Origin: Pontederia crassipes
Lineage: Eukaryota > Streptophyta > Magnoliopsida > Commelinales > Pontederiaceae
Direction of reading: 5' to 3'
Assembly: GCA_030549335.1 (NCBI GenBank)
Contig: JAUKPH010000023.1
Span: forward strand, 2,232,001-2,296,000
DNA: 64,000 nt
Below are positions 48,764 through 60,931 of this stretch, in pieces. The first letter of the stretch is position 1. Each line of letters begins with the position of its first letter. Both the position numbers and the translations under genes were made by a program. Below the pieces are notes generated by a model, which did no database searches, had not been told where the DNA came from, and saw nothing but the letters and a program-made list of their open reading frames with translations.

Positions 48764-49047
48764 ATGAAGCGCTCGTTGAAGAAGGTGTTTGCGAGGGCTT
48801 GACTCTGCACAACACCATGAAGCTAGTGCTCATCCCCTACTACGACCTGCGGAGCTCGGCGTCGTTGGTGTTTTCCCGAGCCGACACGCTCGAGAGTGAG
48901 AGCTTCGACTTCCGATTGTGGGAGGTGTGCCGGGCGACGTGGACAGAACCCGGCCGGTTCGAGTCGGCCGAGATGCGGTCTGTGGACGGGACCACGACAT
49001 GCGTGGGCATCGACGGGGCCTCGCCATGAGCAACCCGATCACCGCCC
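48764..49047 (+). pseudogene. captured fragment of a patatin-like phospholipase gene
   Basis: Reading plus strand gives KRSLKKVF, then EGLTLHNTMKLVLIPYYDL, then SLVFSRADTLE, SFDFRLWEVCRAT, EMRSVDG and finally AMSNPITA. The order and spacing match the middle of plant patatin-like acyl hydrolases of the PLP3/6/7 type (LTLRDT..PVLIPCYDL..FSRADA.E...DF.L.EVC.AT...SVDG...AMSNPTAAA). The fragment covers roughly 90 of about 400 residues and lacks the nucleophile-elbow GXSXG part. The frame shifts once after KKVF (about 48788) and once near 49010, and no start or promoter is evident, so it is a dead capture. Known family motifs support the identity; no database search was run. Confidence 0.75.
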
Positions 49048-49374
49048 CCCTCCCTCCCCGATGAATGGGGGCACCCCCTCTGCGTCCATCGATTGACGCG
49101 GGGGGACACATGACGTCTTCTTTATTTTTTAATTATTTTTATATCTATTAGTATATATTATTTTATATAAAAGGGGATTAACACTTGAAGCAGGGATATA
49201 ATGAACTTTTCACAAATGTGAAAAATAAAAAATAACGGAGAAGTCGACGGAATTAGATGAAAAGATCAAATTAAAAAAATCGCGATAGTTTAGGTACCCA
49301 AAAAATGAAGTTCGTAGTTTGGGTTTAAATGTGAAAAATCACCATAGTTTAGGTGTGGTTAAAGGAAATAACCC

Positions 49375-50199
49375 AAGTTATAAAGCAAATCTAATAAAAT
49401 TTTGTAATGATATAAGAAGGAATGGAATCATCCCAAGAAGGATGTGTGATAAGATTACCTTATATACTTACATATGATCATTGAATATTTATTCTTGTGG
49501 TTATGTATGCCATGAAGTACTCTTGTATGTCATGTAGATGATCATGATGGAGTCCATATCATTCATGCATTATGTATAAAATGACGCAAATAAGAATGCC
49601 ATATAGGTAACTTATTATGGATTATTGTATGCATAATTATTTGAATAATCAAACTGAAAGAACAACCAAACTAGCTGACTACAGCAACTTTTCTCATGAT
49701 GAATGCATTGCACTTGTGTAGAAATAACGACTATCAATGTTGAATTAACAAATAATAAGTTCAAGAGTATGTTTATGCCTTAACATTTATGTGGCCACGT
49801 CAATAATTTAAATCTTTTATTAATTATGAGCAGCTTCTTTAAATGAATTATTTTTTTATTTCATAAGTCTTCCGTTCTCACTTGGCGTTGGCGTGAATCT
49901 TCAGAGTGTTGCATCAAACAATTATAATAACCACAATCAAGAAAGCGACAACATTAGATGAGACGAAGTTGCAAGTAATGCAACTTTTCAGATGGAAGCA
50001 ATACTACCATGTTCATTGTTCAATGTTAATATATGTCAAAATGTAATATCAGCATTCTCATGTCAACTGAACCAAGAAACAAAATGTGAGATGAACTTTT
50101 TTCGTTACATATGGAAGTCCATGGACTTAATACAAAGATTTACAGGGACGTACACATTATTTTAACAATTGATATTTGTAAACTTCAATCACGGGAGAT
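49375..50199. other. 3' flank of the pseudouridine synthase gene, no other gene
   Basis: AT-rich DNA between the fold-back element and the stop codon at 50200-50202. It probably contains the 3' UTR of the minus-strand gene; the poly(A) site is not resolved. Confidence 0.45.
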
Positions 50200-53100
50200 C
50201 TAATATCCTTCTATCTCATGACCCTTGGAATCATGATTGGACAAAAATTGAAGCTGATCCAATACCTCCGAAAAATCATCAGGTGGTGAGCATGAGAATC
50301 GTAGATGCTCACCTGTGTAAGGATGCTTAAACCTGCAAAATCAGAGACAGTGACTAAGTGAAATGAACAAGATATCAAAATGAAATATTTGCAGTTGCAT
50401 CTGACCCAAGTGATAGAGCATGGAGGCAGGGTCTTTGCAGTTTCGATATCATGCTCGATAAATGGCCATGATAAGCTGGAGGTGTCCGCGGTCTGAGAAG
50501 TGAGAGGGCCATGCTTTTAGTACCCCCATACACTTCGTCCCCCAACAAAGGAATTCCCAGGCACTTTGCATGTGCTCGAATCTAGACAAAACACATAAAA
50601 CTATTGATGTGAACTAAAGAAAGAATACACGGTTCACATTTTCTTCAGTTTTTTCTAGTGACATAAGTAGAGACATTTCTAGATGAGTAAACCAAGATGG
50701 TGACCATGTAGACACTACAATAATTATACATTGTTCCAGAAAGAATATTAGTTTATCAAAATTCTCAATCAATCTCTCTTTCAAAAAAAAATCTCAATCA
50801 ATCTGACAGGCAAGCCACAAAAAGATTACAAGATTTTTTAAAGAGTAAGTTAAAAATGAAAATTATTTAGATGAAGACAATACTTAAAGTTTCCAGGGAA
50901 AACAAAAACCCATCTTTTGGCCATGATATGACAAACATTGGAACAAGGATCGAGTGACACATTAATACCTGATTCTCTCTAACAGAAAGGAAAAAATATT
51001 AATACCTGATGAGTACGACCAGTTTCCAACTTCCATTGCACCAGTGCGGCACCGCCATCCATTAAATTCTCAATCACTTTGTACCTAATATTAGTAGTCA
51101 TTCAAAATGTAAACATCCAAAACGAACTTTCATGAAAAAAAAGAAAAATCAACTTATGATACACCAGAATGCTGAAACATGGATTATTTCAGAAAGTAAG
51201 ACAGTTGCAGTAAATAAAAATATGTGATAAAGTTTTCTAGGTAAGAACATTCCATGTACATAAAAATGATAAAATCATTCTCCTAGATATCTGTTCTAAT
51301 AGATATCCAAATTTGCAATATTAGGATAATTCTCAAGAGACATCAAAGAATCAAAGCACTGCTAACCCTATGGTATTTGATCGATGTATCCTCTTTTTTG
51401 GGTCCAGGCATCAAGTGTTGTTTCTATTTCCAATATCATAGACTTCAAACTCAGATCAACATCATGACACTACTATTTGACATGGATAGGTAAAAGGAAG
51501 AGAATGCTTCAAAAGGAAAAAGAAACAAAGAAATAAGAGTAAGAGAGTAAGCATGAATCACCTACTAGCAGCATAACGAGCATGCCTCTTGTTGGTTAAA
51601 CCAGAAATAGCAGTCATGCGAAGCCTGTTATTAGGATCACGAGCTATTGGCATTTCAATTCGTCCAGAACTTGGATTAGGAACTCCAGACGTAAGACTGA
51701 TGTATATTCTATGGATAGTTCGTTGTTTAAATTGTTCTGCTAAATGAGCATGTGAATGTTCATCCTGCCAATGGATGGGAATTGGCAAAATTTTAGTGTA
51801 TTTTAACATCACATTGTCAGACATGAAAAGAAGTATATTTCGCTGGATTACAAAAAAAAAAGGATTTCAACTCACCTTGGCTATAACAAGCAGGCCACTA
51901 GTACCTTTATCTAATCTGTGTACAATGCCAGGGCGAACAAGAGATTTATGATTTCTCCTACTGACATCCTCGACAGAATGATCACTGAGATGAGCCTCTT
52001 CATTCTCACTATCATATGAGTGGATGCATTCCTCGCATTCCTCTTCGTCAGAAGTTTGCTCACTATCTAAAAATGCAAAGGTTGGTAGTCTACAATGATG
52101 GAGAATCGCATTTACTAGTGTCCCATTAGCATTTCCAGGGGCAGGGTGAACAACCTAAGGAGAATTTAACAACAATGATGCACAAGAAACAGTATAGTCC
52201 AGATCTGCAACAATAATTCTTTTCCATGAATCAGGATATATACAACTGACTGCATTGAAGCAAAGTTTAAAAATATAGTGTGGGCACTTTGTATTTCAAT
52301 GTAATATATCTGGGTTAATAGGTATCAGAAATGAAATAGCAATTCAGCTCCCTTGTGCTCACTTCACTTCACATTTTAATCATAGAGAAAATTTGTCATC
52401 ATCAACTATTAAGATGCTTATAAAAACAAGCCTTGCGGAGACATAGATATTTTAACTTGGAAAATGCAAATTTTCCAAAAGAAATTACCATATGGGCAGG
52501 CTTGTTCACAACCAACACATGGTCATCTTCATAGACTATGTCTAATGGTATATTCTCTGGTTCAGCCCTCAGAGGTTGCAGCTCAGAAACCGTACAGCAA
52601 ACCAAATCCCCACCTTTGATAATATATGAAACCTGTCATGGTCGACAGAAGTAGATCAATAAGACAAACCACTAATCATTAACTATATGCTCGAAGAGGA
52701 TCAACAAAAAATTGGATAATGCGATGAGGATTACAGCATCGCATCAGACAGGCTTTTGAGCCCAAAAGTCATAAAAAAATACAGCAATCTCAATAGAATC
52801 CAAATAGGAATAATGGTTTCATACGAGAATTATAGCAAGATCAAGAAGATTTTTTCCTATCATTCCCATAAAGGCCAGTCTTCTGTGCTAAGGAGGCTAA
52901 TGATACAATCACGTACGAAGGAAAGATGATTTTTTTCTTCAATTTCATCATTTGCTTACTAGTTCCCAACGAACAAGAGCATTCTTTGCAGGAAGTATTA
53001 GATAGCTCGCCTTATCCACGATTCGGCCATTGACGGCGACAAGGCCAGAGCGGATGCTGGCCTGAATCCGAGCTCGACTGACACCCTCTATCTTCGAGGA

Positions 53101-53343
53101 GATCCACGCATCTATCCTCAACTTCTTCGTTGCGTCCTCCACCCTCTCTTCCAGCCGAAACCCGCCATGGCTGCCCCTTATCTTGAGAGGAGACGGCGAA
53201 GTCTCTGGACTCGAATCGAGCGATGGGATGAAGGAGCAGAGAGCTCTCGGCGATCTAGGGTTCCGGTGGAGAAGCTTGAGAGGAGCGGAGAAGAACGAGG
53301 ACGATGACGAAGCGGCGGCGGCGGTAGCGGGGAGTGCATGCAT
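50200..53343 (-). CDS. RluA/RluD-family RNA pseudouridine synthase, probably plastid-targeted
   Basis: Isomerises uridine to pseudouridine in RNA, most likely organellar rRNA. Seven coding exons on the minus strand: 52960-53343, 52489-52632, 51876-52154, 51562-51764, 51006-51084, 50406-50581, 50200-50332. All junctions are GT-AG; the sum is 1398 nt, 465 residues. The ATG at 53343 is the first Met in frame; the codon three upstream is TTG. The N-terminus is Ala/Ser-rich, basic and poor in acid, like a chloroplast transit peptide. An S4 RNA-binding domain follows (about 72-115, RIDAWISSKI..SRARIQASI). The catalytic core contains HRLDKGTSGLLVIAK with the catalytic Asp at about 258, then ETGRTHQIRAHAKCLGIPLL (about 368-388). 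A plant-specific acidic stretch (about 206-240, SDEEECEE) sits between VHPAPGN and the catalytic motif. It resembles Arabidopsis RNA pseudouridine synthase 2, chloroplastic. It appears intact. Confidence 0.93.
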
Positions 53344-53400
53344 GTCCTCCAAGACGGTGTGAGACTGGCACAGGTTGCGTAACGCCCGTTTAATACGTTG

Positions 53401-53407
53401 ATATAAA
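53401..53407 (-). promoter_or_regulatory. weak TATA-like TTTATAT upstream of the pseudouridine synthase
   Basis: On the minus strand CGTTTATATCAACG lies about 60 bp before the start codon, leaving room for only a short leader. It is a plausible but weak core promoter element. Confidence 0.3.
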
Positions 53408-53482
53408 CGACGGGGAAAGGGATCTTAAAAGGTAACGGGGGTAACCAATTTTTTTTTCCGATCGCATTCCACCAGGCTACTG

Positions 53483-54035
53483 GTAGAGCAGAGCAAAATC
53501 GGATTCGGGTTCGGGTTCGGGTCCGAGTCCGGATTACAGTTGATCCGGGCCCGAACTAGTTTTTCTGGGTCTAAAAAATTTAGACCTGGTACCGGTACTA
53601 TCGGGATCGGGTCGGACTCGATAAATCGGGAATGAAACTGAGTCCAAAATAAATATTAAAAAATAAAATATATAAAAAAGTTTATACAATTAATAAAATC
53701 AAATCATGATTTGATTAAATAAATATCAAATTATCTTAAGATTACATCAATTTATCATATAATAAATCAATAATATTATTTTAAAACATTTTAAAATGAA
53801 GAAATATCCATCAAGTTAATAAATAATTAGAATTATTACCATAATTATTATTTTATTATTATTATAATCAGGTCGGGTCATGGGTCAGATTTTTATACAT
53901 TAGACCCGGTCCCGACCTGGGATCCACAGGATTTTTTATTTTTTGAACCGGTATCGACCCAGTTTAGAACCGAACCAGGAATATTTTCCAGATAACCGGG
54001 TCGGTGCGGGCTGGGCTTGGCCCGTGCTCAATCCT
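53483..54035. mobile_element. 553-bp hAT-type MITE upstream of the pseudouridine synthase
   Basis: Flanked by perfect 8-bp repeats GGCTACTG (53475-53482 and 54036-54043). The left end GTAGAGCAGAGCAAAATCGG and the right end, reversed, AGGATTGAGCACGGGCCAAG form a weak inverted pair, continued by GGGTTCGGG/CCCGGTCCCGACC-rich subterminal blocks around an AT-rich middle. No coding capacity. It lies about 140 bp upstream of the gene's ATG, within its probable promoter region. Confidence 0.8.
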
Positions 54036-54043
54036 GGCTACTG

Positions 54044-54809
54044 GATCACATCCCACGAGGCTACTAATCCGACTAATCCAATGCTCAGGGCTTGAAGCCG
54101 TTATGATCAACATGATGACTCCAAGAATCGATTCTGGGCTACTAGCCCATCGATCACTTAACTAACCAAAGTTTTCACTCAATTGGCAGCAGATCGAGTT
54201 CCAAACATTCGACAATTATTAATGACATTAGGTTTGAATTTTGGAGTGATAAGAGAATAAATTATTATTATTATATTAGTCGAATGTTAATAGTCTCAAA
54301 CACCAAAAAATCTTCCGCATACACGAGTCAATATAAAAAAAAAGATAATGAGGTGTACAGCTTACTGAGAAAACAGAATGATATATAAAAAAGTGTTACT
54401 TTGCTGATCACACCGAAAAGGTTGTTGAACATGTCATAGGTTCTGGGATGATAATAATAATATAAAAGAATTAAATCACGTCAAAAGAATTACGTGAAAA
54501 ATTCTCAATATGGAGGAAAAATCATGGAAACAAGTGGCAAAATTTTCACTATGAAAAATATTATGTTACAAAATTTTTAAGAATTAATGTTATAAAATTA
54601 TTGCTAGAAGTTTCGTTATGAACAAATAAGAATTCGTCTCTGAATAGTCTCTCTCTCGGTGGATGTGTTGCTGAGTTGCGTTGGATCACAATGTCTATGC
54701 ACCCCACATTTGATATATGATAATTGTGTAATTATTTAATTATTTTAATATAATTATCATCAAGATTGATATATTTTATATTATTTCATCTTTAATCATC
54801 AAAATGTAC
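54044..54809. other. intergenic, nothing recognised
   Basis: AT-rich, no coding segment or terminal repeat identified. The left end of the following LTR may extend into it. Confidence 0.4.
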
Positions 54810-56660
54810 ACTATTGTTTGATGTGTTTTAGGATTCATAAAAATTTGGCAAAAACACATCTATAGAGATTCAATATGGACAATCAATATTAAAATATTGG
54901 GTTATTTTCTTACACCTCATCTAAATTATCACGATTTACCACATCTAATAATCTACGAACTCACCATCTAAATTATTCCGCTATTTTTACTTTAGTCCAT
55001 CCGTCTAGTTCTATTAATTTTCTCGCTATTTACGATTTTTTAATTTATTAAATGACTAAACTACAGTTATCTCATTTCTTTTAATATTTAAAGGTTTAAA
55101 ATAATATATAAAAATATTTAAAAATTTATTAAAAAAGGAGGGTGCTGCCCCTCCACCCCCCAATTAGTGCCAGATGGAGGGCCCCCTCTACGTCTTCTGC
55201 AAGGGGGGCAGTGTCCCCCTCGATCTCGCCGACGTCGATGAGATCGCAAAGGGGAGGGGGGCTTTGCACACGGAGGGGTGGGGGTGGGGGGGGGGGGGGG
55301 GGTTGCCTATATTGTCTTAAACTTTTAAATATTAAAAGAAATGTTAGAAAGGGTAGTTTAGTCATTTAATAAATAAAAAATAAAATATAATGGGAAAGTT
55401 AATAGAACTAGATGGATGGACTAAAGTGAAAATTATGAAATAATTTAGGAGGCGTTATGGTGTGTTCATAAATTATGATTAGATACAAAAAATCGTGATA
55501 GTTTAGGGGAGGTTTAAGAAAATAATCGTAAAATCTTTCAGCCCGAATTGAAGCCCCCTCAACTCGCATTATAGGCCAAATTTAAGACTTCTATCCCCTC
55601 TTGGAGGCATTCAGATCATATTGAGCTTGCATCAAACAATACAGGAAGGTCATATTTAAGCTCTTCAGACTGTATTGAAAGTCTCCAGACCGTAGCGCAT
55701 TTCAAATTCAATATGGTGTGTGATCCAACTGAGAGTAACACCCAAGTCTTGATCATATTGGGGTGATTTCTTATTATTTTTTTAATATTATTTTAATGGA
55801 TGGTATAAATAGGGATTTTTGGGGACCAAAAAGGGGTGCCAAATCTTGTTTTGGAGGAGGATGATGATTGGGAACTTATTTTTTTCGCAATTTATTATAT
55901 TGATTGTAAGCTTTATTCTTATCTTCTTTCAATGCAAAAACTTATTCCATGATGTTTTTTATCGTTACCCATGGCTAAACTCCATTTTCTAGGGTTTAGA
56001 TAAAATCTTGGGTTGATTATTAGAAAATATTTTAATTTGATCTGATGTATTCTTTATCTTTCATTGCTTGAGGAAATGCTTGTATTAGGTTGACCACCTG
56101 ATTAAGCAAATTATGATTTTTTTATTACAAAAGTAGTTCATTAAGATGAGTTAAAATGAAAGACAAGAAATGCATTATTTCTTAAAAATAAGGATAATAA
56201 TTTTACTCATGGAATATTATTATATAATGCAATTAAAATAATTTAAATTATCATGAAAGTAAGCATTTATTATTTTAATTAGAATTGTATTTGTCTGAGA
56301 AAGAGATGCATGATTTTTAAAGATTGAGTAGAGCACTCATGATTATATTATTTTTAAAATCCTTATGATCAATATCCTAAGTGGATTTGAAGCCCGAGAA
56401 ACTCTTTTTTTATAACGACTCCGAACAATTCTTTTCCTTCTCTCTTAAAGATTAAGTTAACTCATTTCTTTTCTTTTGTTTCTTTAGTTTTTCTTTTAAT
56501 TTTTCATTCAACTCTTACGTAACTGTTAAGACAACATTAAAAATAATACAATTAACTCTTTTTTGTGGGACGATATTTTATATACTACGACATTAACTCC
56601 ATATACTTGCAAAGATTTATCAAGTTTTTTATCCCTTCTTCATGCGGAGGGATCAACCAA
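54810..56660 (+). repeat. Ty3-type LTR (Athila/Tat-like), split by a MITE, fossil
   Basis: After the start, which resembles 190-290, the sequence holds CATATT-rich degenerate units and GGTATAAATAGGG (a TATA box at about 55802). It then holds a leader-like stretch with CATGGCTAAACTCCATTTTC (about 55967) and ends with ATTTATCAAGTTTTTTATCC (about 56606-56625). That ending resembles the LTR/primer-site junction of Athila/Tat elements. The internal region is missing; copia DNA follows. The MITE at 54899-55528 sits near its left end. The left boundary is uncertain. Confidence 0.5.
54899..55528. mobile_element. 630-bp GC-cored fold-back MITE (family member D)
   Basis: The arms are inverted: left GGGTTATTTTCTTACACCTC with CTAAATTATCACGATTTA; right, reversed, CGATTATTTTCTTAAACCTC with CTAAACTATCACGATTTT. 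The target duplication is TAAAATATT (54890-54898) and TAAAATCTT (55529-55537), 9 bp with one mismatch. The paralogous uninterrupted site at 268-283 (TATTTAAATCTTTCAG) shows the join. The core (55135-55310) is GC-rich with a long G-run (about 55283-55302). Confidence 0.85.
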
Positions 56661-58073
56661 ACTTGCATCAACTCCCTACAAAACCCAGTCTTCTTTCTAT
56701 AAAAGTTTCGTCATCACGATTGATGTATTTTTGTTAGTATGAATCTTCTAAAAATAAAATTTTTTCTTCTTGGTTTCATTGTGAATCTAGTGATATCGTA
56801 TATCAATATGCTTGGACATAGAATGAAAATTAGAATGCTCACTAGGATGTATAGCACTCTGATTATCCTAGTGGATAACGTACTTCTACTATGTCAAACT
56901 TAAGTCCATAAAAAAGTCTTATCCATAGAATTTCCTTACTTGCTTTAGTAGTTGCGATATATTGCGATATATTCTATTTCAGTTGTTAATAGCACAACAT
57001 ACCTTTGTAACTTGGATTGCCATGAGATTGTTATCCGTTCAAATGTTATCAAGTAATTAAAAGTAGACTTTATCTATTGCCATGTCACTATCAATAAATT
57101 CTTCCAATGCTAGCCCAACATTACAAAAAAATAAACATATATTTGACGTGTCTCGAAAATATTTTATAGTCCACTTGACTGCCTCACAATGCTCTTTACT
57201 AGGATTGGATAGGAATCTGCTCATCACACCAACTGCATATGCTACGTCTAGCCTTGTACAAACTATTGAATATATCAAACTACCAACTACAAATGCGTAT
57301 GAGACATTCTTTATTTTTTGCTTCTCGATTTTTCTCCTCGAACACTATTCATAACTAAACTTGAAGTAATGATGAAATTTCTTTTACATTCTTCATGTTG
57401 AATCTCTTTGAGACTTTGTCGATGTACCTTTCTTGAGGTAACCATAGTTTGCGCCGCTTTCAATTATGAATGATTCTTATGCCAAGAATATTTTTTAATA
57501 TGCCTAAGTCTTTCATGGAAAAACATTGACTCAACTTCTACTTTAACTTGTTAATATTGCTTATAACGACCTACAATAATTATGTCATCAACATATAACA
57601 ACAAGATATTGAAATAATCAAGTGAAAAATATTTCATGAAGACATAATGATCTGATATGGACTTATTGTATGCTTGTTGTGCAATATCCCATATTAATCA
57701 CATGGGTTAATATTATATTGATAAGTAAAATGATATATGTGTTAAGGCGTGAGTTGTAACTCATAGTGTTTGATCACAAAAATTGGTGAAAATTAGTAGA
57801 AGGCAAGAAAACATTATTTTTAAAAATGCAAAAAACATAGAAAAATAAAGTTCCATAATTGTTCCTATATGTGAAGTCATATTAAAAGTTCTTTTTAATA
57901 AATTTTAGATGGAGTTTTAATTAGGTAAAAAGAAGTCGCAAAATTAGAAAATCATGATTTTTCTTCTTCGAAGAAAAATTTATATTTTGATACCTTGGTC
58001 ATTTATTTTTTCTAAATATTTTATTTGAATCCAAATAGTTGGTAGTTATTTATTTACATGTATTGTCTTAAGT

Positions 58074-58096
58074 AAATAAATAAATAAATAAATAAA
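58074..58096. repeat. (AAAT)n microsatellite
   Basis: Five to six tandem AAAT units within the LTR-type insertion. Confidence 0.85.
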
Positions 58097-59449
58097 AGGA
58101 AAATGCAAAAAACCATTTACTTCTTATGAAGGTCAAATTTGAGGCCCATCAATGACTGACCTTAAGTCAGTTTACAACCCGCCTCCCTTATCTTTTAATA
58201 CCTTCCTTCTTATCTCATAACAACCCATGTGACCCACATCAAGAATGGAGGGTTGAAGAACAGATAAGGAGAAAAGGGAAGAAGCAAGAAGAAACTCAGG
58301 TTTTGATTTGGGGTAAGTCCTTTTACCATTATTCCATTGGTTTGACTACATATAATTGTAAATAGGATTTCTCTAAATATCCTTTACCCTTATCATTCCA
58401 TAACTTTAATTAATTGGGGAAGAACCAAACCCAAACTTTTATGGGGAAGAACAAACCCTAGTTTAAAGTAAACTAGAAACTATCTAGGCTTTAACATGCT
58501 TTCAAATTGCTTAAAAATTATGAAATTAATTATGGTGAATGATTTATGAGTCTACTTTCACTGAGCCTTGGAATATGATTAATCATTTGTGTGTAGAAAA
58601 AAATTATGTTCTCATCTTCAAGGTGCTATCATTTTGTTTGCCAATTTTTTTAGCCGATTTTGTAATTATATATTAAATCCAATATGACATAGAATTATTT
58701 GATAATTTAGAGTCGGAAATATACTAGTATTAGGGCTCATTTACAATTGTAATTATTTGAAAAGGATGTCTAGCGAAATTTATAAATGGTTTACCGAGCC
58801 TTACTCAATCTATGAGAATGAAACTTAAGGCAGACTATGCTAGTAATTATTAAATTTATTATGCCTAGTGCATAAAGATATAAATTCAAACAATTTTATG
58901 AGTTATATCCTAAGAAGTATACTTTTAGAAAAAAAATTAAATCACCATAACATCATTTGTTTACTATTTTATATAAACAATAGAAATGGGGTCACTCAAT
59001 ATGCAAGAACACAAAAATAATATGGAAGTTAAGCTGAATGTTGATTTTCCTAAGAAGTACAAACCATAGTGAAATAAGATCTAAAATTTTTACAAGTTAA
59101 GATATCTGTAAATTCAAGTAAGCAAAATTGGATAATCAAATTTGGTTATGAATGTCAAAAGATGTGAATTTTTCTTTACTGTGTATGCAATATGTTATAA
59201 TATTAGGTCAATCCTTGTGATAAATAATTACTTAGATAATAAGAGTAAATTCATGAGTCTCATGTAACTTTTGTAACTATTTATGTTTCATGTATGATAT
59301 TTAGTGTTCAGAACATAGTAGTAATATGATTGTTATTATTATGGTTATAGGATTAGAGGAGTAAAGTAAGAAAAAAAAGAAGAAAATCTTTTGACTTGTA
59401 CTCACACAAGATAAGTTGGTTTCTTCTACTCTATATATTCACCTCTTAT

Positions 59450-60931
59450 GGTAACACCTCAATATTTCAATAAGGGAAATAAAGTAATTTGGCTTAACCT
59501 CAATTGTTAAAGAAAGATTGAGTCCTACTCAAAGTAGGAATTATAATTAGAGTGAGATTAAAGATTTCAAATTGATTTGAGGTCCAAAAGAATGTTTAAT
59601 GGACAAAAGATTTCCACATAGAAGAGGATTGCGAATTTTATGACTTAAAAATATTTTAACTATTAAAATAATATTTATCTAAAAATTAAGTGATAAAATA
59701 TTGTGGAATTAAATAATTCCAAAAATTAGATGATAAAATCTTATCATATTAAATAATTACGAAAATTAGAGGAAAAAAAGAAATATAAAGATAAAATAAA
59801 AGTAGAGTTTGATTGAAAGAAGTTATAGAAGAGATAAAAAGGATTTTGAGTAAAGATGAATTTTTTATTAGTATGTTATGAAATAATTAGCAAAATTCAG
59901 ATTTAATTAATTCTAAATATTTAACAAAGGTTTAATTAGTGATGGATGGCCAAAATTGATTCTAAAAAAGTCCAAGGCCCAATAGAAGTTAGAACCCCTT
60001 GGCTACCTCTTAAATAGAACCTAAAGGGTGGCTAAAAAGTATTATTTGCCTCCATAATATTTCTGCACGAGAGCTCCTTTTTTCTCCTTCATTTTCTCAC
60101 AAACTGAACCACTTGAGAGCGCGGACGATAACCATTTTGAAGCCTCGACAGAGGAGAACAAGATCCAAATGGTAGCCGAAGATTTTTGGACGTAAATAGG
60201 GAGTAATCATCAGTCAAAGTCACGACGTCCGTGCAATTCATGAACAACAGGAATATAGTTAGTTTTTCAATCAACTTAAGGTATGTAGGGGATTCCCATG
60301 GCGTCAGTTTTCTTCGACATGGACCCCATGACTCTTCTATATTATACAGAGATTGTAATGATATATTATTTGCATCGATTAGATATAGTATGACATATAT
60401 AGGAGGGCAAGAAGTCGCGTCAACAAGATGACTTCCCAATAGCGACAGAACTCGACTCGGGTTCTGCACTACTCGGCTCAGGTTCCTATGAACCCAGTGC
60501 GAATAGCATTGATACTATACCGAATTTAATAAACCCGGCTCGAGTTATGATTAGCACGGTCCGAGTTCTACAACCAGAGGCCGAATAGAAGGTGAACGAC
60601 GTCGACCTGGCCCGGGTTCCCGCATATCCAGCCCAGGCTCCGACGATCATGTTTGGATAGAAATGAACCGGGCTGACCCGACCCGGGTTCACCTAAGACG
60701 GGCCCGAGTTTGCCATTAGCCGAGGTTTGAATGCCAAACAACATAGAACCCGACTCGGGTTTAGTTATAGAAAATGTTATTGTTGAATTATTCATAAGTG
60801 TTGATTATGATAAGGATTTAATGTTTATCATACACATCAAATGCGTATGATAAACATACGACCTCTACCCACCGTCCAATTAGATCGGACGGTGGGCGCT
60901 TACAAAAGAAAAAAAATTTCGGGGCATTACA
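59450..60931 (+). mobile_element. inner LTR-like unit nested in the previous LTR
   Basis: It begins TGGTAACACCTCAATATTTC and ends TTTCGGGGCATTACA, a typical inverted TGTAACACC...GGTGTTACA-style pair, 1.48 kb. A TATA-like TTAAATAGAACC lies near 60011. Between 60445 and 60770 there are about eight variants of CCCGACTCGGG. No target duplication is visible (TCTTA left, AATTT right), so the nesting is an inference from the termini alone. Confidence 0.45.

Larger units (their letters stand above)
48259..49374. mobile_element. Pack-MULE-like long-TIR element with captured gene (family member C)
   Basis: Inverted arms of about 280 bp enclose a GC-rich core. The left arm has GTTATTTCCTCTAACCAACC, then CCCTAAACTATTACG and ACCCTAAACTACGAAC; the right arm, reversed, has GGGTTATTTCCTTTAACCAC and the same blocks in order, including TTTGTGAAAAGTCCATTATA and ATAAAATAATATATAAT. 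The core (48545-49120) contains a G-run cluster and a patatin-like gene fragment. No transposase is present. The target duplication is not clear: AAGTTAT occurs at both edges but overlaps the left terminus. The TIR is shared with the elements at 18399, 22845 and 54899. Confidence 0.8.

Noticed and set aside
48250-49383. A 9-bp target duplication for the 48259 element
   Set aside because: The candidate 9-mers do not match. AAGTTAT is present at both edges but overlaps the terminal repeat, so I left it unresolved.
53344-53352. Pseudouridine synthase start three codons further upstream
   Set aside because: The codon at 53352 is TTG, not ATG; the first in-frame ATG is at 53343.
60089-60795. Minus-strand open frames as genes
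   Set aside because: They fall in the LTR-type insertion over the CCCGACTCGGG palindrome cluster and match no family.
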